Source: Rotaria sordida
Lineage: Eukaryota; Rotifera; Eurotatoria; Philodinida; Philodinidae
Reading direction: 5' to 3'
DNA length: 64,000 bases
Assembly: GCA_905250125.1 (NCBI GenBank)
Contig: CAJNOL010001260.1
Span: forward strand, 1-64,000
How positions within the stretch are numbered: position 1 is the stretch's first letter; each line of letters starts with the position of its first letter. Below the pieces are notes generated by a model. The model had not been told where the DNA came from. It worked only from the letters and a program-made list of their open reading frames with translations, and searched no databases. The position numbers and the translations under genes were made by a program. Below, piece after piece: positions 39,341-50,150 of this stretch.

Positions 39341-42300
39341 TGAGCTGATGCGAAACTGGAATCTCGATTTTCGAACAAAATGGATATTCCATAAAAAACG
39401 AAAAATCATTCTTACGATGTATCGTGAATCGTGTTTTTTCCAAGAGATGTTTAGGTTTTACTGGATTCAGGCAGTTTTTGTAGTCGTTGTAAATCGAAAA
39501 AGCAACCTGTCTATCGATCAGCTAATCAAAGTCAGGATCAATATGAAAAGTAGCTATAGTAAAACTTATCACTACAAGAACTCGATCAATGTGTATCATG
39601 ATGTTCCTAAAGAGCGTTGTCGATTGATCGTTTAATTGTCCACAAGATTCATTACTTATAATCAGTTGTATCCACAGCTGTGTGATGCATAAGCAAAGAG
39701 AGCGACGACTGTTTTTTGTTGCTATCATCTTTCTAATTATCTCGAAGCTTGAAGAAAAAAAAAAGTTCTCAAAAGTTTCTCTTTTTGCGTACGACATGCA
39801 AACGAATGGAACGTCCTCTTAAGAATTGAAAAACACATGATATCGGCTTGGTCTCGACACTGTCGCCTCGTGTCTCAACTAGTAGCCTCCTCCCTTCCTC
39901 CCATAGAGTTCTGATAATTAAGAAAAAAATGTCAGCAACTGTTCATCAATAGATTATCATTAGTGCTAGGGATAATTAATCATAGCCAATGAGGAAACCT
40001 CACCAGATGATAAATCGGTTTTCAGATGAGTTTTACCTCATTAAATAGAGCTCATTGAGACAAGAAAAACCCTTAAATGATTCATCCCCATAGGCCTTCC
40101 TTCTTGAGTTAGGGTTATTTTACTGAGTTCTTCGACAAAACGCCGTGATCCTCTTTAGGTCATCTTCAAAAATCGATTTTCGAGTTTCGAATTCAAACTT
40201 TGCATAAATAAAGTTCTCAATGAGACTAGTTCATTGTGGAAGTTTCAGATTTTTTAGTATCTTCTATTCTGGAATATGAATATTGAAAACTCTGTTATGC
40301 GAAAATGCAACCTTTGTTCTTATATACATACAGAAGATGTAAATATAAGAATGAAATTAGCTTTTTCGCATAACAGAATTTTCAATATTCATATTTCAGA
40401 ATAGAAGATACTAAAAAATCTGAAACTTTCACAATGAACTAGTCTCATTGAGAACTGTATTTATGTAAAGTTTGAATACGAAACCCGAAAATCGGTTTTT
40501 GAAGATGATCTAAAGAGGATCACAGCGTTTTGTTGAAAACTCAGTAAAACAACCCTAACTCAAGAAAAAAGACCTATGGGGATGAATCATTTTAGGCTTA
40601 TTCTAGTCTCAATAGGTCCTACTTAATGAGATAAGATTCATCTGAAAATCGATTTATCATCTGGCGAGGTTCTCTCGTAAGATCAGCGCCAAGTCTCGCT
40701 TCATTATATCGACATAATGAAAAAAAAATGCATAGGTTATTTATCCTATCCAGATTTTACTATGGGCGAACAAATCATCATATAGAGAATAGGCCAAAGT
40801 TTGTACCATATAGAGATCTCAACGTCTCTAATGCCATTTCAATGAGCATCAGGTGATGTGCGGTTTTCGAGATCATCGCGTCACAAAATATGAAGTTTGG
40901 ATGCGTAATTTGACAAGGAACTAGATGGCATCTTGACTTCGTCGAGAATGCGAAGTAAGGTACGAAGCATGAATATCGACTATTCGAGAAAGTCAAAATT
41001 TCGAAAAAAAACGAATAATCATCTTTACGAATTATCATAGAATAATTTTTCACACAACGGTATATATGTGTTACTCGAATCATTTTTTCTTTGTCAAGGT
41101 AAATTGGAAAGTTTCTGTTTATATCAATCAGCTGGCCACAGTAATAATGAAATTGAAAAGTAGCCATTGTGGCATTTATCATTGTGAGAACTCTATGAAA
41201 GTCTGTCAACATTCTTTTAAAGAACATTGTTGATTAATCGTTTAATTATCTATATGATTCATTATCTATCATCAGCTATACTTGCAGCTGTTTCATATAT
41301 AAACAAAGAGAATGGCGCCTAACTTTTGTTTTAATTATCTGGAAGCTTGGAAAACATCAAAGTTCTGAAAAATTCGTCTTTTTGGACAGTATTTATATGC
41401 GAACAGGACATCATAATGAAAATTGGAAAAAAAGGAGGTTTCAGTTCGATCTCGATGCTTTCATCTTCCGCTTGAATGAGTATTTTCTGACTTTCGGTTC
41501 TCAAGATCATTGCGACACAAAATGAGAAAAAAACATGCGTACGTTCTAGCTAGATATAAAGAAAGAACTAGATGGCATCTCGGCTTCGTCGAGAATGTGA
41601 AATAAGGTGCGAAGCACGAATATCGACTATGTCAAATAATCGAGTTTCCGACTAAAACGAATAATTGACTCTAGGATCAATGACAAATGGTGTTTCTCGC
41701 CAATTTGTTTACTTTCTATCAATACTACACATTTCCTTCAGTCGTTCTGAGTAGAAAAAGTTGCTTTTCCATCAATTAACTGATCAAAATCTGACACAAG
41801 CTGAAAAGTAGCCATTGTAAAATTCATCACTAGAAAGACTTTATTAAAGCATATCAACATCCTTCTAAAGAACATTGTCGACTGATCATTTAATTATCTA
41901 TATCATTGATTATCTATCATCAGCTATACTTACAGCTGTTTCATATATGAGCAAAGAGGACGCCTAGCTTTTGTTTTAACTATCTCGAAGTTTGAAAAAA
42001 CATCAAAGCGCTGGAAAATTTGTCCTTGTTGGACGCTATTTATATTCAAACGGGACATCATAACAAAAATTGAAAAAAAGGAGATTTCAGCTCGATCTCG
42101 ATGCTTTCATCTCACACTTGAACGAAGATTTTCTGACTTTTAGTTCTCGAGATCACTGCGACACAAAATGTGAAATAAATGTGCGTATATCAAGTAAGAA
42201 ATAAACTAGATGGTATTCGAGTTTTGCTTCGAATACGAAATGCGGTGCGAAGCACATGTGCCGAGAATCCGAACAACGAATTTCGAATCAAAATCGAATA

Positions 42301-43520
42301 ATCTCTCTACATATTATCTGAGTTAGCTCTCACAATCTGCGTCGAGGCCCTAAGATAATCAACAATGTTTCTTGATAAGGGATCGTCGATAAAAAGACAT
42401 CTTTATTAAAGAGCTGATTTCATCTAGATCCGAAATGAAACGCGTTCATTATAAAATTCATCACTACCAAAACTTTATGAAAGTGTACCGACAGATTTCT
42501 AGAAATTGTTTTCAATTGATCAATTTATTATGTCAATGATTCATTATCTACTATCAGCAATAATTCACAGCTGTTTGATATATGATCGAACAAATTGGCG
42601 CCTAACTTTGCTTTGAATTTTCCTTTTAATTATCTCAGAAGTAAACTCCGTCAAAATTGTGTTTTTGGAGCTCCGATTATAGACGAACTATTGGTTCTAT
42701 AGATGGTTCGATTAAAAATGGTAGTGTTTCGATCTTGATACTTGGGCTTCACGTTTGAACGAGTATTTTCGGAGTTGTAGTTCTCGTGATCATCGTGTCA
42801 CAAGATGACAAGTTTTGATGCGTACGTCTAGTATACTAGATGGTATTCGAGCTTCACTCGAAAACGAAATGCGGTGCAAAGCACGAATCGAGAATTTCGA
42901 ATAAAACGGTATCTTATGCAAACGAATAATCGAGTTTACGATTCAATCGAAATCCGCTTCTCTCATGAGTTTATCTATGTTTGACTTCAATCACTGATTC
43001 TTTTTCTCTGCCTGTGAATTCAAGAATTCACATTTCGATCAAACAGCTGATCGAGATTTTGAAATAATTCCAAAGGAACCATAGTAAAATTCATTACTGC
43101 GAAAACTCTACCTATGCATATCAACACACTTTTACAAATCGCTGTTCATTGATCATTTAATTATATAAATGACTCATTACCTACTATCAGCTGCATTTAC
43201 AGCTGTTTGACAAATAAGCTAAGAGAGTGGCGCCTATCTTTTGTTGTTTCAATTATCTCGAAATGAATAAAGCTTAAAGTCGTGTTAAATTCGTCGTTTT
43301 CGGGAGCTATTTCTGAGGAAACCGAAAGTGATTTCCAGATTAACTTCAAAGATTTTAGCGGTTCGGTCTCGAAACTTGGACTTTGCGTTTGAACGACATT
43401 TCTCAGAATTTTGGTTCTTGAGATCATTGCGTCACAAAATGACAAGTTTTGATGCGTAGATCTAGTATAAAAGAAAAAAAAGTAAACTCGCGAAGGACAA
43501 CATAAATGTTGTGCTTCGCA
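39341..43520. repeat. Satellite of about 638-bp units, five to six copies
   Basis: A landmark of the type GTTCTCGAGATCACTGCG-CACAAAAT recurs at 40862, 41498, 42142, 42780 and 43413 (spacing 636, 644, 638, 633). Further conserved blocks are ACTAGATGGTATTCGAG, GAAATGCGGTGCGAAGCAC, TTTAATTATCTATATGATTC and ATCAGCTATACTTACAGCTG. A first, partial copy at 39341-39985 is cut off by a foldback. Frames are not conserved between units, so the ORFs here (such as 41227-40778, minus) are not genes. Confidence 0.85.
39989..40679. mobile_element. Foldback element, about 690 bp, inside the 638-bp satellite
   Basis: CCTCACCAGATGATAAATCG at the left is matched, inverted, by CGATTTATCATCTGGCGAGG at the right. 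Inner arms include GTTCTCAATGAGACTAGTTC, TTCAGATTTTTTAGTATCTT and TTCTGTTATGCGAAAA, pairing around a short loop near 40330. Arm identity is high (about 90% by eye). No coding capacity. Confidence 0.88.
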
Positions 43521-43580
43521 CCGCATTAATAAAGAAAGAAAACTCGCGACGAACCACTATATAGGTGCTTCGTACCTTAA

Positions 43581-44783
43581 CTAAAACCTGATCTCGACAT
43601 CCAATTCTTCTTCAAACCATCTCCATCAATACAAACACTTTTCCAAACCAAAGATCCAATTGCAAAATATATGCCGTCAGACGTGGTATATTATATTAAG
43701 TGTAATGACTGTGCACATTCGTATATTGGCAAAACTGAAAGTCAATGTATACGAAGACTTTATGAACGTGGTGCATCTACAACACCATATCAACAACAAC
43801 AGTGCAACCATGAAAGTGACGATCCTAACGACCATCCAATCAAAAACAAAATAGCAGCAACAACAGCAACAACCGCTGAAAGAACAACGACTGCATCAAC
43901 AAACGATACCAACAACGATAAGAAGATTGACAAGTCATCAATTTTTCAACACGAAAAAGAGATGGGTCATCGAATGGACTGGAGGAATTTTCAAGTAGTA
44001 TGGCAATGTGCCAAGAGATACACCAATGTCACATGCTATCACCAGTATGTAACGTCATCCTTGCATTATTTTACCCTTACTTCATATCATCCTTGTATGA
44101 TGTTAACCTTGTATCTTTACGTAGTACCGTTCATAGTATTCAATACTCTTTCAATAGCTTTGTAATCACTGCGCTATTCATTGCATGTATGCTCATTGTT
44201 CTCTTTTCACTCCGAGAAATTAGCGCATCAAACAGATGCAAGGATAAATCATTGAGAAGGAAAGAGAAGAGAACAATCGAGAACAGCTTCAATGGATGTT
44301 GAACAGTGTGAAGGATACACCTCACTCGAGGTTACGCATCTTTCTCAGATGGTATATATATGTTGCTGTACAAGTCATATAAGGAGAGCAGAGAGTAGTT
44401 AGAGCAGTTATAGTGTGTGTGTTATATAGAGTGTGTCATATAGAGAGTGAGATATTTATAACAATGCGTATCTTAATATCAAGAGAGAAATAAAATCGCG
44501 TACAATAAGTAACGGAATTGAGGTCGAAGAAACGATAAACAAAGCAAGGCCATAAAAGACGTGATCTAACCACGTGGTCATCCATCTTTCTACATCGTAT
44601 TCACACCATATTATCAATATTTGTCATCACAGACAAGACTACCATTATTATTGTATGTTGATTGGAAAATCAGTGCTGATCCAGGCTTATGAACCTGAAC
44701 GTAATAAAACAACACACTCGGTACCATTACTTGTCTTTTCTGATGATCTACCAACAGTTCAGTTACCTAATCTTGATCATTAA
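43581..44783 (+). CDS. Penelope-like element, C-terminal GIY-YIG endonuclease with intron (5'-truncated)
   Basis: The open frame begins after TAA at 43578 with DIQFFFKPSPSIQTLF and reaches the endonuclease: DVVYYIKCNDC (GIY part with the CxxC of Penelope-type enzymes), SYIGKTES (YIG), IRRLYERG (conserved Arg), then a Gln/Thr/Asn-rich insert and EKEMGHRMDWRNFQVVW. Read straight on, the frame soon stops at 44165. A donor CA|GTATGT at 44045 and acceptor TCATCACAG at 44632 restore the same frame and add QDYHYYCMLIGKSV, LIQAYEPERNKTTHSVPL and a stop at 44783, the usual C-terminal end of such proteins. Penelope-like elements are known to keep introns. The reverse transcriptase part is absent, and the left edge abuts the end of the 638-bp satellite. 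The EN ORF itself shows no disabling change. Confidence 0.75.
44045..44632 (+). other. Predicted intron inside the Penelope endonuclease ORF
   Basis: GTATGT at the 5' end and TTGTCATCACAG at the 3' end, 588 nt, phase 2. It contains stops in the coding frame and purine-rich stretches (44200-44290, 44360-44560) but no recognised gene. Splicing would be needed for the full endonuclease, so either it is a real intron or a frame-neutral insertion. Confidence 0.5.
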
Positions 44784-45033
44784 TGAAACTTCAAATTGTT
44801 TAGAAATGTCTTTGTTGTCTCCCTTTCACTTCTCTGCTTTTCTGTTTCATTTTTCTTTCTTTTTTTCGTATTTCCTTTGTACGATTTCCTTAGATCCTTA
44901 ATAAATCTTGAAAATGATGGCATAGATCGGCGTAACACTAACTTATCGTCTTTTTTGTGAAAAATATTTTCAATAATGTTATACAAAGGCGCTGTTATCT
45001 TATCATTTATTCTATTATTCATTATCTACTTAG
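44784..45033. other. 3' flank of the Penelope ORF
   Basis: T- and C-rich (TTTCTTTTTTTCGTATTTCC type) with no further coding. It probably includes the element's 3' UTR. Confidence 0.35.
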
Positions 45034-45983
45034 GTCATACCAAAAGTAATGGGTCCCGCATCCTAATTTCGTATAGACTACTTGGAAAAAATTTCTTTTC
45101 TTATAAACAGATAGAGCATCTTTTTCTCTATCTTTCTATGTTATTTGATCACTATTCAATCGATATCATAATAATAAAATTATCATAAAACTGTTCTTTG
45201 TGCAATTCCAACTGGTATCAATAGTGGATACCGGATGGCCCATAAGTAAGGAAACGGAAAAAATTGAATATCTCCATTACGGTTCGACTAAACGGGTTCA
45301 TTTTTATACTAAGACTCGAGGCCTGTTCACACTCCAAACCTATACGAGCAAGGTTGGTGAGAATCTTTGTTAAGTATTATTAATGACCTCTACAAGAAAT
45401 TTCACCTTTTTACAAATAGGAAAAACTTAATGTACAGAGTAGCCCAAAAGTCAGTCTGCTGGAAAGAAAATTGAATATCTCCATTACAGCTCGAGCAAAC
45501 GAGCTGATATGTTCACCAAAGATAGAGGCATGTTCATACTCTAAATCCATATAGACAAGATTAGTGTGAACCTTTGTTAACTATATTTTTTTCTTTTCCA
45601 ATCTGTGAAAAGGTGAAACTTTTTGTAGAGGTCATTAATAATACTTAACAAAGATTCTCACCAACCGTGCTCGTATGGATTTGGAGTGTGAACAGGCCTC
45701 TAGTCTTAGTATAAAAATGAACCCGTTTAGTCGAACCGTAATGGAGATATTCAATTTTTTTCCGTTTCCTTACTTATGGGCCATCCGGTATCCACTATTG
45801 ATACCAGTTGGAATTGCACAAAGAACAGTTTTATGATAATTTTATTATTATGATATCGATTGAATAGTGATCAAATAACATAGAAAGATAGAGAAAAAGA
45901 TGCTCTATCTGTTTATAAGAAAAGAAATTTTTTCCAAGCAGTCTATACGAAATTAGGATGCGGGATCCACTACTTTTGGCAGA
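45034..45983. mobile_element. 950-bp palindrome
   Basis: The outer arms (CCAAAAGTAATGGGTCCCGC, then CCTAATTTCGTATAGACTAC) are repeated inverted at 45800-45980 with only a handful of differences. The same peptide (GSRILISYRLLGKNFFSY) therefore appears in ORFs on both strands, which is a sign of the palindrome and not of two genes. A separate mariner-type MITE occupies the centre. Confidence 0.9.
45229..45790. mobile_element. Mariner-type MITE at the palindrome centre
   Basis: Ends TACCGGATGGCCCATAAGTA and its inverse, of the TACCGG(G/A)TG class shared with the 6.98-kb foldback and the 35.9-kb mariner. The internal arms (TTGAATATCTCCATTACGG) pair with the opposite arm. A diverged direct copy of the same arm lies at 45436-45590 (TTGAATATCTCCATTACAG), so the MITE itself is composite. 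Confidence 0.7.
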
Positions 45984-46196
45984 CCCAAGTAAACTTCTAA
46001 CGCTCAGAGTTTGTGAGCTCCATATTCCGGTCCCTTTTGGGGCTACACTGACAAGTTTTTTAAAGAAATTTATACAATAATAAATGTTTTCTGTTATATC
46101 AGGATACACCAAGTATTCACCATCTTTTAGCTTTATACATGCACAATTCCTTAAATCTTTTAATTCTTCGCAATCAGTTTTAAAGACAGAATACAA
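45984..46196 (-). pseudogene. Fragment of an extracellular-type module
   Basis: The minus strand reads FKTDCEELKDLRNCACIKL, then KDGEYLVYPD and ENIYYCINF, and then runs into the palindrome arm without a stop. The spacing C-E-L..DG-E-Y-L..Y-Y-C resembles the start of fibrinogen-related or GON-type extracellular modules (from memory, weak). It ends in VAPKGTGIWSSQ. Probably a gene fragment truncated by the palindrome insertion. Confidence 0.35.
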
Positions 46197-46329
46197 ATCT
46201 TATGCTTGCATTAGTGAAAAAATATTATTGATTCCCTGAGCTTATAAAAATTCAACTTCAATTCTACTTGTCATCACTTTTATGAGATCAAAAAATCATC
46301 AGATTTCATTTTCATTTGGCAATCGAATA

Positions 46330-46590
46330 AGGGAGTCCATATGTCCTCAGATCGACGATTGCGGACTTCGTATACGGAGACATACGATCACATATGGAGA
46401 AATACGGAGCAAAACGGAGACTGTATACGGACTCCATATACAAGAATCGTAAAGGATTGTTTCTTTTTGAGCATATCGCCGTATTTCTCCGTATACGACA
46501 CGGAGATATACCATCGCAATATTCGATGATGTAAATCGTCGTGTTTCTCCGTATACAGCCGTTTACGACTGTGCTTGTTCGACCTGGATA
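46330..46590. repeat. CGTATACGG-rich dispersed repeat, copy 3
   Basis: Dense CTTCGTATACGGAGA, CTGTATACGGACTCC, TTCTCCGTATACGACACGG and TTTCTCCGTATACAGCCG words in both orientations make this region highly foldable. The right border GTGCTTGTTCGACCTGG is the inverse of the left border of the copy at 16.86 kb. Confidence 0.6.
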
Positions 46591-47674
46591 GCACTAAATT
46601 CTTTACAAGATAAATAAAAAAAGTTATCTTTTTGATGCAATTCGATGAATCTAGTAATCTATTGTATTGAAAATCTTTATTTAATCTATTAACTGGTTAA
46701 GTTTTATTCAAATATTTTTTCTACATATGTATAGATAAGGGCTATTTTAGGAAAACATAAAATTGTTTGTCGAGAATAACACGTAAATATGCGCTAACTA
46801 TGATATAACGAATAATCATCTCTATTCTTTCTCTTAGTATAGAATGTGAAATTTTGATATTACTGAGAATAAGTTTAAATTTGATTTTGGTTCATCAGTA
46901 CTCTTTGATATTCAATTTTTGTATTTGCTTTCATCTTAACAAAAACTAATTGTATCAAAAAGTGTTAGTTGTGTGAAAAATGCATAATTTATGTAATCAT
47001 TCAAGAAAAAACTGTTTGTACATTTGAATTTATTTTTTATTTAATTAGATAGCTTTCCCAATGCCTGTTACCAAACGGCTTATAGATCCAAGTCTTTTTC
47101 TTTGTATTGACATTTCATCCCGAAATCACTTCGATTATATAACTTACTTGAAACACATACCATCTCGAAAAAGTACTTTCTGTAAGGAACTTTGCGATTT
47201 TCGTGAGTTTTTCTCTTGTTACCTAGCTGTTTCGCTGACTACATCGCAAAAAGACGCAATTTTTTTTTCTTCTTGTATTAATACATAGCAGTAGTGGTGC
47301 TTGTAAAATATGACACACGCTCGATTAACTCGAAGATAGACATCAATGCTAAAGTGTAAAGAAACTTAATACCCATCTGAAAGCAATTATAGATAATTTT
47401 AGCAAGCTTTATGACTTCATAGTATTTCGAATATCAATGCAAGCATCGTACTAATGCATAAAAACGTTCTTACATATTTTTGAGTTTTCTAAGCTATTCT
47501 AATCAATTTGCATCCATTCGGAGCTAGTCGAATGGCTCTCTACAAAAGGTAGATCGATCTGATTTTCGATTGAAGTACCCATATCTGCATCTTATTACAA
47601 ATGTTTAGCTGTAATAGGACTCCATCTTCCAGATGTTAAAATCAAAATTTTTTAGATTGCTGGTTTTTCATCGC
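46591..47674. other. Unassigned AT-rich stretch
   Basis: A 75-codon plus ORF (47061-47288, MPVTKRLIDPSLFLCIDIS) is the only non-hydrophobic ORF here. I cannot assign it. Confidence 0.35.
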
Positions 47675-48210
47675 TAATATCCAGGTAAAAAAACAAACAG
47701 AAAAATCAATAGATACATGATTTTAATCGATTTCAGGCGTAATTAATTGATGAAAATCAAGCAATTGTGATTTTGTTTTGATTAAATGGAAGCTAATAAT
47801 CCATTTTTGCGGATAATTGATTAGGAGTCATTAATTTTTAAGCGATTATAGCGTTTTCTTCATTGGAATTGATTAAAATCGATTTATAGCGAGTGTAATC
47901 GATTATCTATGATTTTTTATTAATCAGTTAAAATAATTTTTTAACAGTAATCGATTTTCATCATTAGTTGATGGCTTTTTTTCGATTTAAATCAAGCAAT
48001 ACTGATTGTAACCCACTGGAATTGATTAGTTTTTTGAATCGAGTATAATCATTAGTAGAGGTGAACCATTTAGCTTAACTTAAAATTTACTTAGTTTTAT
48101 TACTTCACACTTAATATTAAGTTCAACTTTTTTGTACTAAGCACTTAACTCACTTAAAATTAGATTTTCATGATTGTTTTACACAAAATTTATTCAATTT
48201 TGAGCCTTTC

Positions 48211-48504
48211 ATTACTCCTAAAGGGACATACCATGCTATTCTTCAACCACACAAAAAAGAACTCTTGATAACCTCTGATCGGTGCCGAACAGAAATAGAT
48301 TTTATACAGACAACCGACGGAAAAGCGTTACTGAAATCTGATTAGTGGATGTCTCTTTGCTATCAATCCATCAGATTCGAGGATATTGCCTTTTCCCCTA
48401 TTGTAAGGACAAAACGTAATGCTATTCGGGGTTGATTATGGGTTATCAGAAGTTCCTTTTTATATGACCCGAACAATAGTGCGATGTGTCCCTTTAGAGG
48501 TAAT
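48211..48504. mobile_element. Foldback MITE related to the 23.6-kb element
   Basis: ATTACTCCTAAAGGGACATA at the left and, inverted, ATTACCTCTAAAGGGACACA at the right. The inner words TATTGTAAGGACAAAAC, GCTATTCGGGG and GGGTTATCAGA parallel those of the 23.6-kb copy. Confidence 0.7.
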
Positions 48505-48639
48505 AAAAACTTAAAATTAAATGCTATTTTCTGAATGCAATCGCTTAAATTTGATATTAAGTATTAAGTTTGTTATTAATACTTAATACTAATCCATTCA
48601 CGTAGAAAATTAACGAAGTGTCAACTTGACTAAATCTTT

Positions 48640-49400
48640 TTATTTCAAATGATCAGATCCTTGAAAAATTTCAACATGTGACCTGTATTCAGTCTCAAAA
48701 CTGATATTTTCTTCTATTTTTTTACCATCCTCAACGATTTTATAAAGTAAGTCTCATTTTTATATTAAAAAACTAATACTTTCTTCTCTTTCTATCTTCG
48801 ATCCTCAAGGATTCGATCTGCAAAGTTAGTATCATATTCATCCTGAAAAACTGATACTTTCTTTCACTTCTATTTTACATTATACACAGTTCAATTTCAT
48901 GTCTCATGTTCATACTGGTAAAACTAATGTCGTTTTTTCTTTCTATTTTAGACCACAAACCATTTCATTCACAAACAAACTCACATGTTCATATTCAAAA
49001 CCTAATACTTTCTTTTATTTCTCTTTTAGATTATATACTACTCGATTTACAATGTCAATGTGATATTGAAAATTGAAAAATTAATATATGGTTTATTTCT
49101 ATTGTAGATCATGAATAATTCAATTTACAAAGTGAGTTTCAGGCTCATATTCAAAAAACAATATACTTTCTTTTATTTCTGTTTTAGATCATAAATCATT
49201 TGATTCACAAAGTGAAGTCTCATGTTCACATTGAAAAACTAATACTTTCTTTTATTTTTTTTTAAGATCATCAACGATTTTGTAAAGTAAGCTCCATTGT
49301 CATATTAAAAAACTAATGCTTTCTTTCATTTCTATTTTAGATTTTACACTATTCGATTTACTACGTAAGTCTGATGCTGATATTAAAAGACTAATATTTT
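48640..49400. repeat. 78-bp tandem array, nine to ten units
   Basis: Each unit begins AAAAACTAATACTTTCTTT and continues TATTTCTATTTTAGAT, then a variable block of about 24 bases (CATAAATCATTTGATTCACA type), then AAAGTAAGTCTC- or AAAGTGAAG-like sequence and a T-rich tail. Starts are spaced 74-82 bp. Units are diverged (70-85% by eye). Confidence 0.8.
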
Positions 49401-49406
49401 TTTTCT

Positions 49407-49628
49407 ATTACCTTGGAACATAAATTCTGCACGTTTTTTAAGCCTTTTAGGCCTTATGTCTCGTGATTAGGAACAGATATTAAGTCCGAAATGTTTAGAA
49501 TTGATAGTTTTATGTGTTCTATCTACACTAAAAACTTTAGACTTATATGTCTTCCTACGCACGAGATATAAGGCCTAAAACTCCTCTAGAAACCAAAAGA
49601 ACGTGCAGAACTTATGTTTCAAGGTAAT
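49407..49628. mobile_element. 222-bp foldback MITE
   Basis: ATTACCTTGGAACATAA opens and TTATGTTTCAAGGTAAT closes it. TTCTGCACGTT, TTTTAGGCCTTAT and TCTCGTG are repeated inverted. The flanks are TAT/ATA-like. No ORF. Confidence 0.85.
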
Positions 49629-50150
49629 ATTTTTAGAAGATGAATGATGCTATGTGGGGCGTGGGTTTCTTTCCATCGTTCAATAACCGATTGTTGAGTT
49701 GACTTCTTCGGAGCTTAAGATGGGCATGGAAGGGATTGAAGGTATTGCACGCGAAAGAAAGTATAAGTTATCACTTTCGGTGTGCTCTCAGGTCTGAGGA
49801 ATAGGACTAAACTCTAGGCAAACTTTAGTCTATTTGCGAGATCGATATCCGACATTCCAGTGTAATTGATAGTTTTGGGTTTCTGATATATCGGGAACAC
49901 TATGAGGGTTACTTGTGATACGGTATTTTTTTGTAGAGTAGTTCGCAGGATATAGTCATTATAGTGTGATAACAATGCAGGCTGATTTGTAAAATAATTA
50001 CTGAATTTTAATCGATTATTAATTGATTATGAATCGATTAAAATCAACCTTAATCAGTTTTAATCGATTAATATAGTAGAATAACTGTTTTTACAGTTAT
50101 AATCGATTTTAATCTGATTTTTTCCTATTTATTTTACATGGATATAGCTT

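Larger units (their letters stand above)
47675..50150. mobile_element. Composite element with AATCGATT-rich inverted arms, about 2.5 kb
   Basis: The left border ATATCCAGGTAAAAAAACA and the inverted right border ATATCCATGTAAAATAAATAG match. Inside each border is a stretch (47.70-48.06 and 49.98-50.12 kb) crowded with AATCGATT, TAATCGATTA and GATTAAAATCGATT words in both orientations. Between the arms lie CTTAATACT-type repeats, a foldback (48.21 kb), the 78-bp array and another foldback (49.41 kb). No transposase. The layout (repetitive inverted ends, tandem repeats within) is of the foldback type. Confidence 0.55.

Noticed and set aside
44976..46196. Two ORFs on opposite strands with the same 45-residue sequence
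   Set aside because: This is the palindrome read from both sides, not a conserved protein family.
49640..49680. Telomere-like TGTGGGGCGTGGG
   Set aside because: A single occurrence without tandem repetition.
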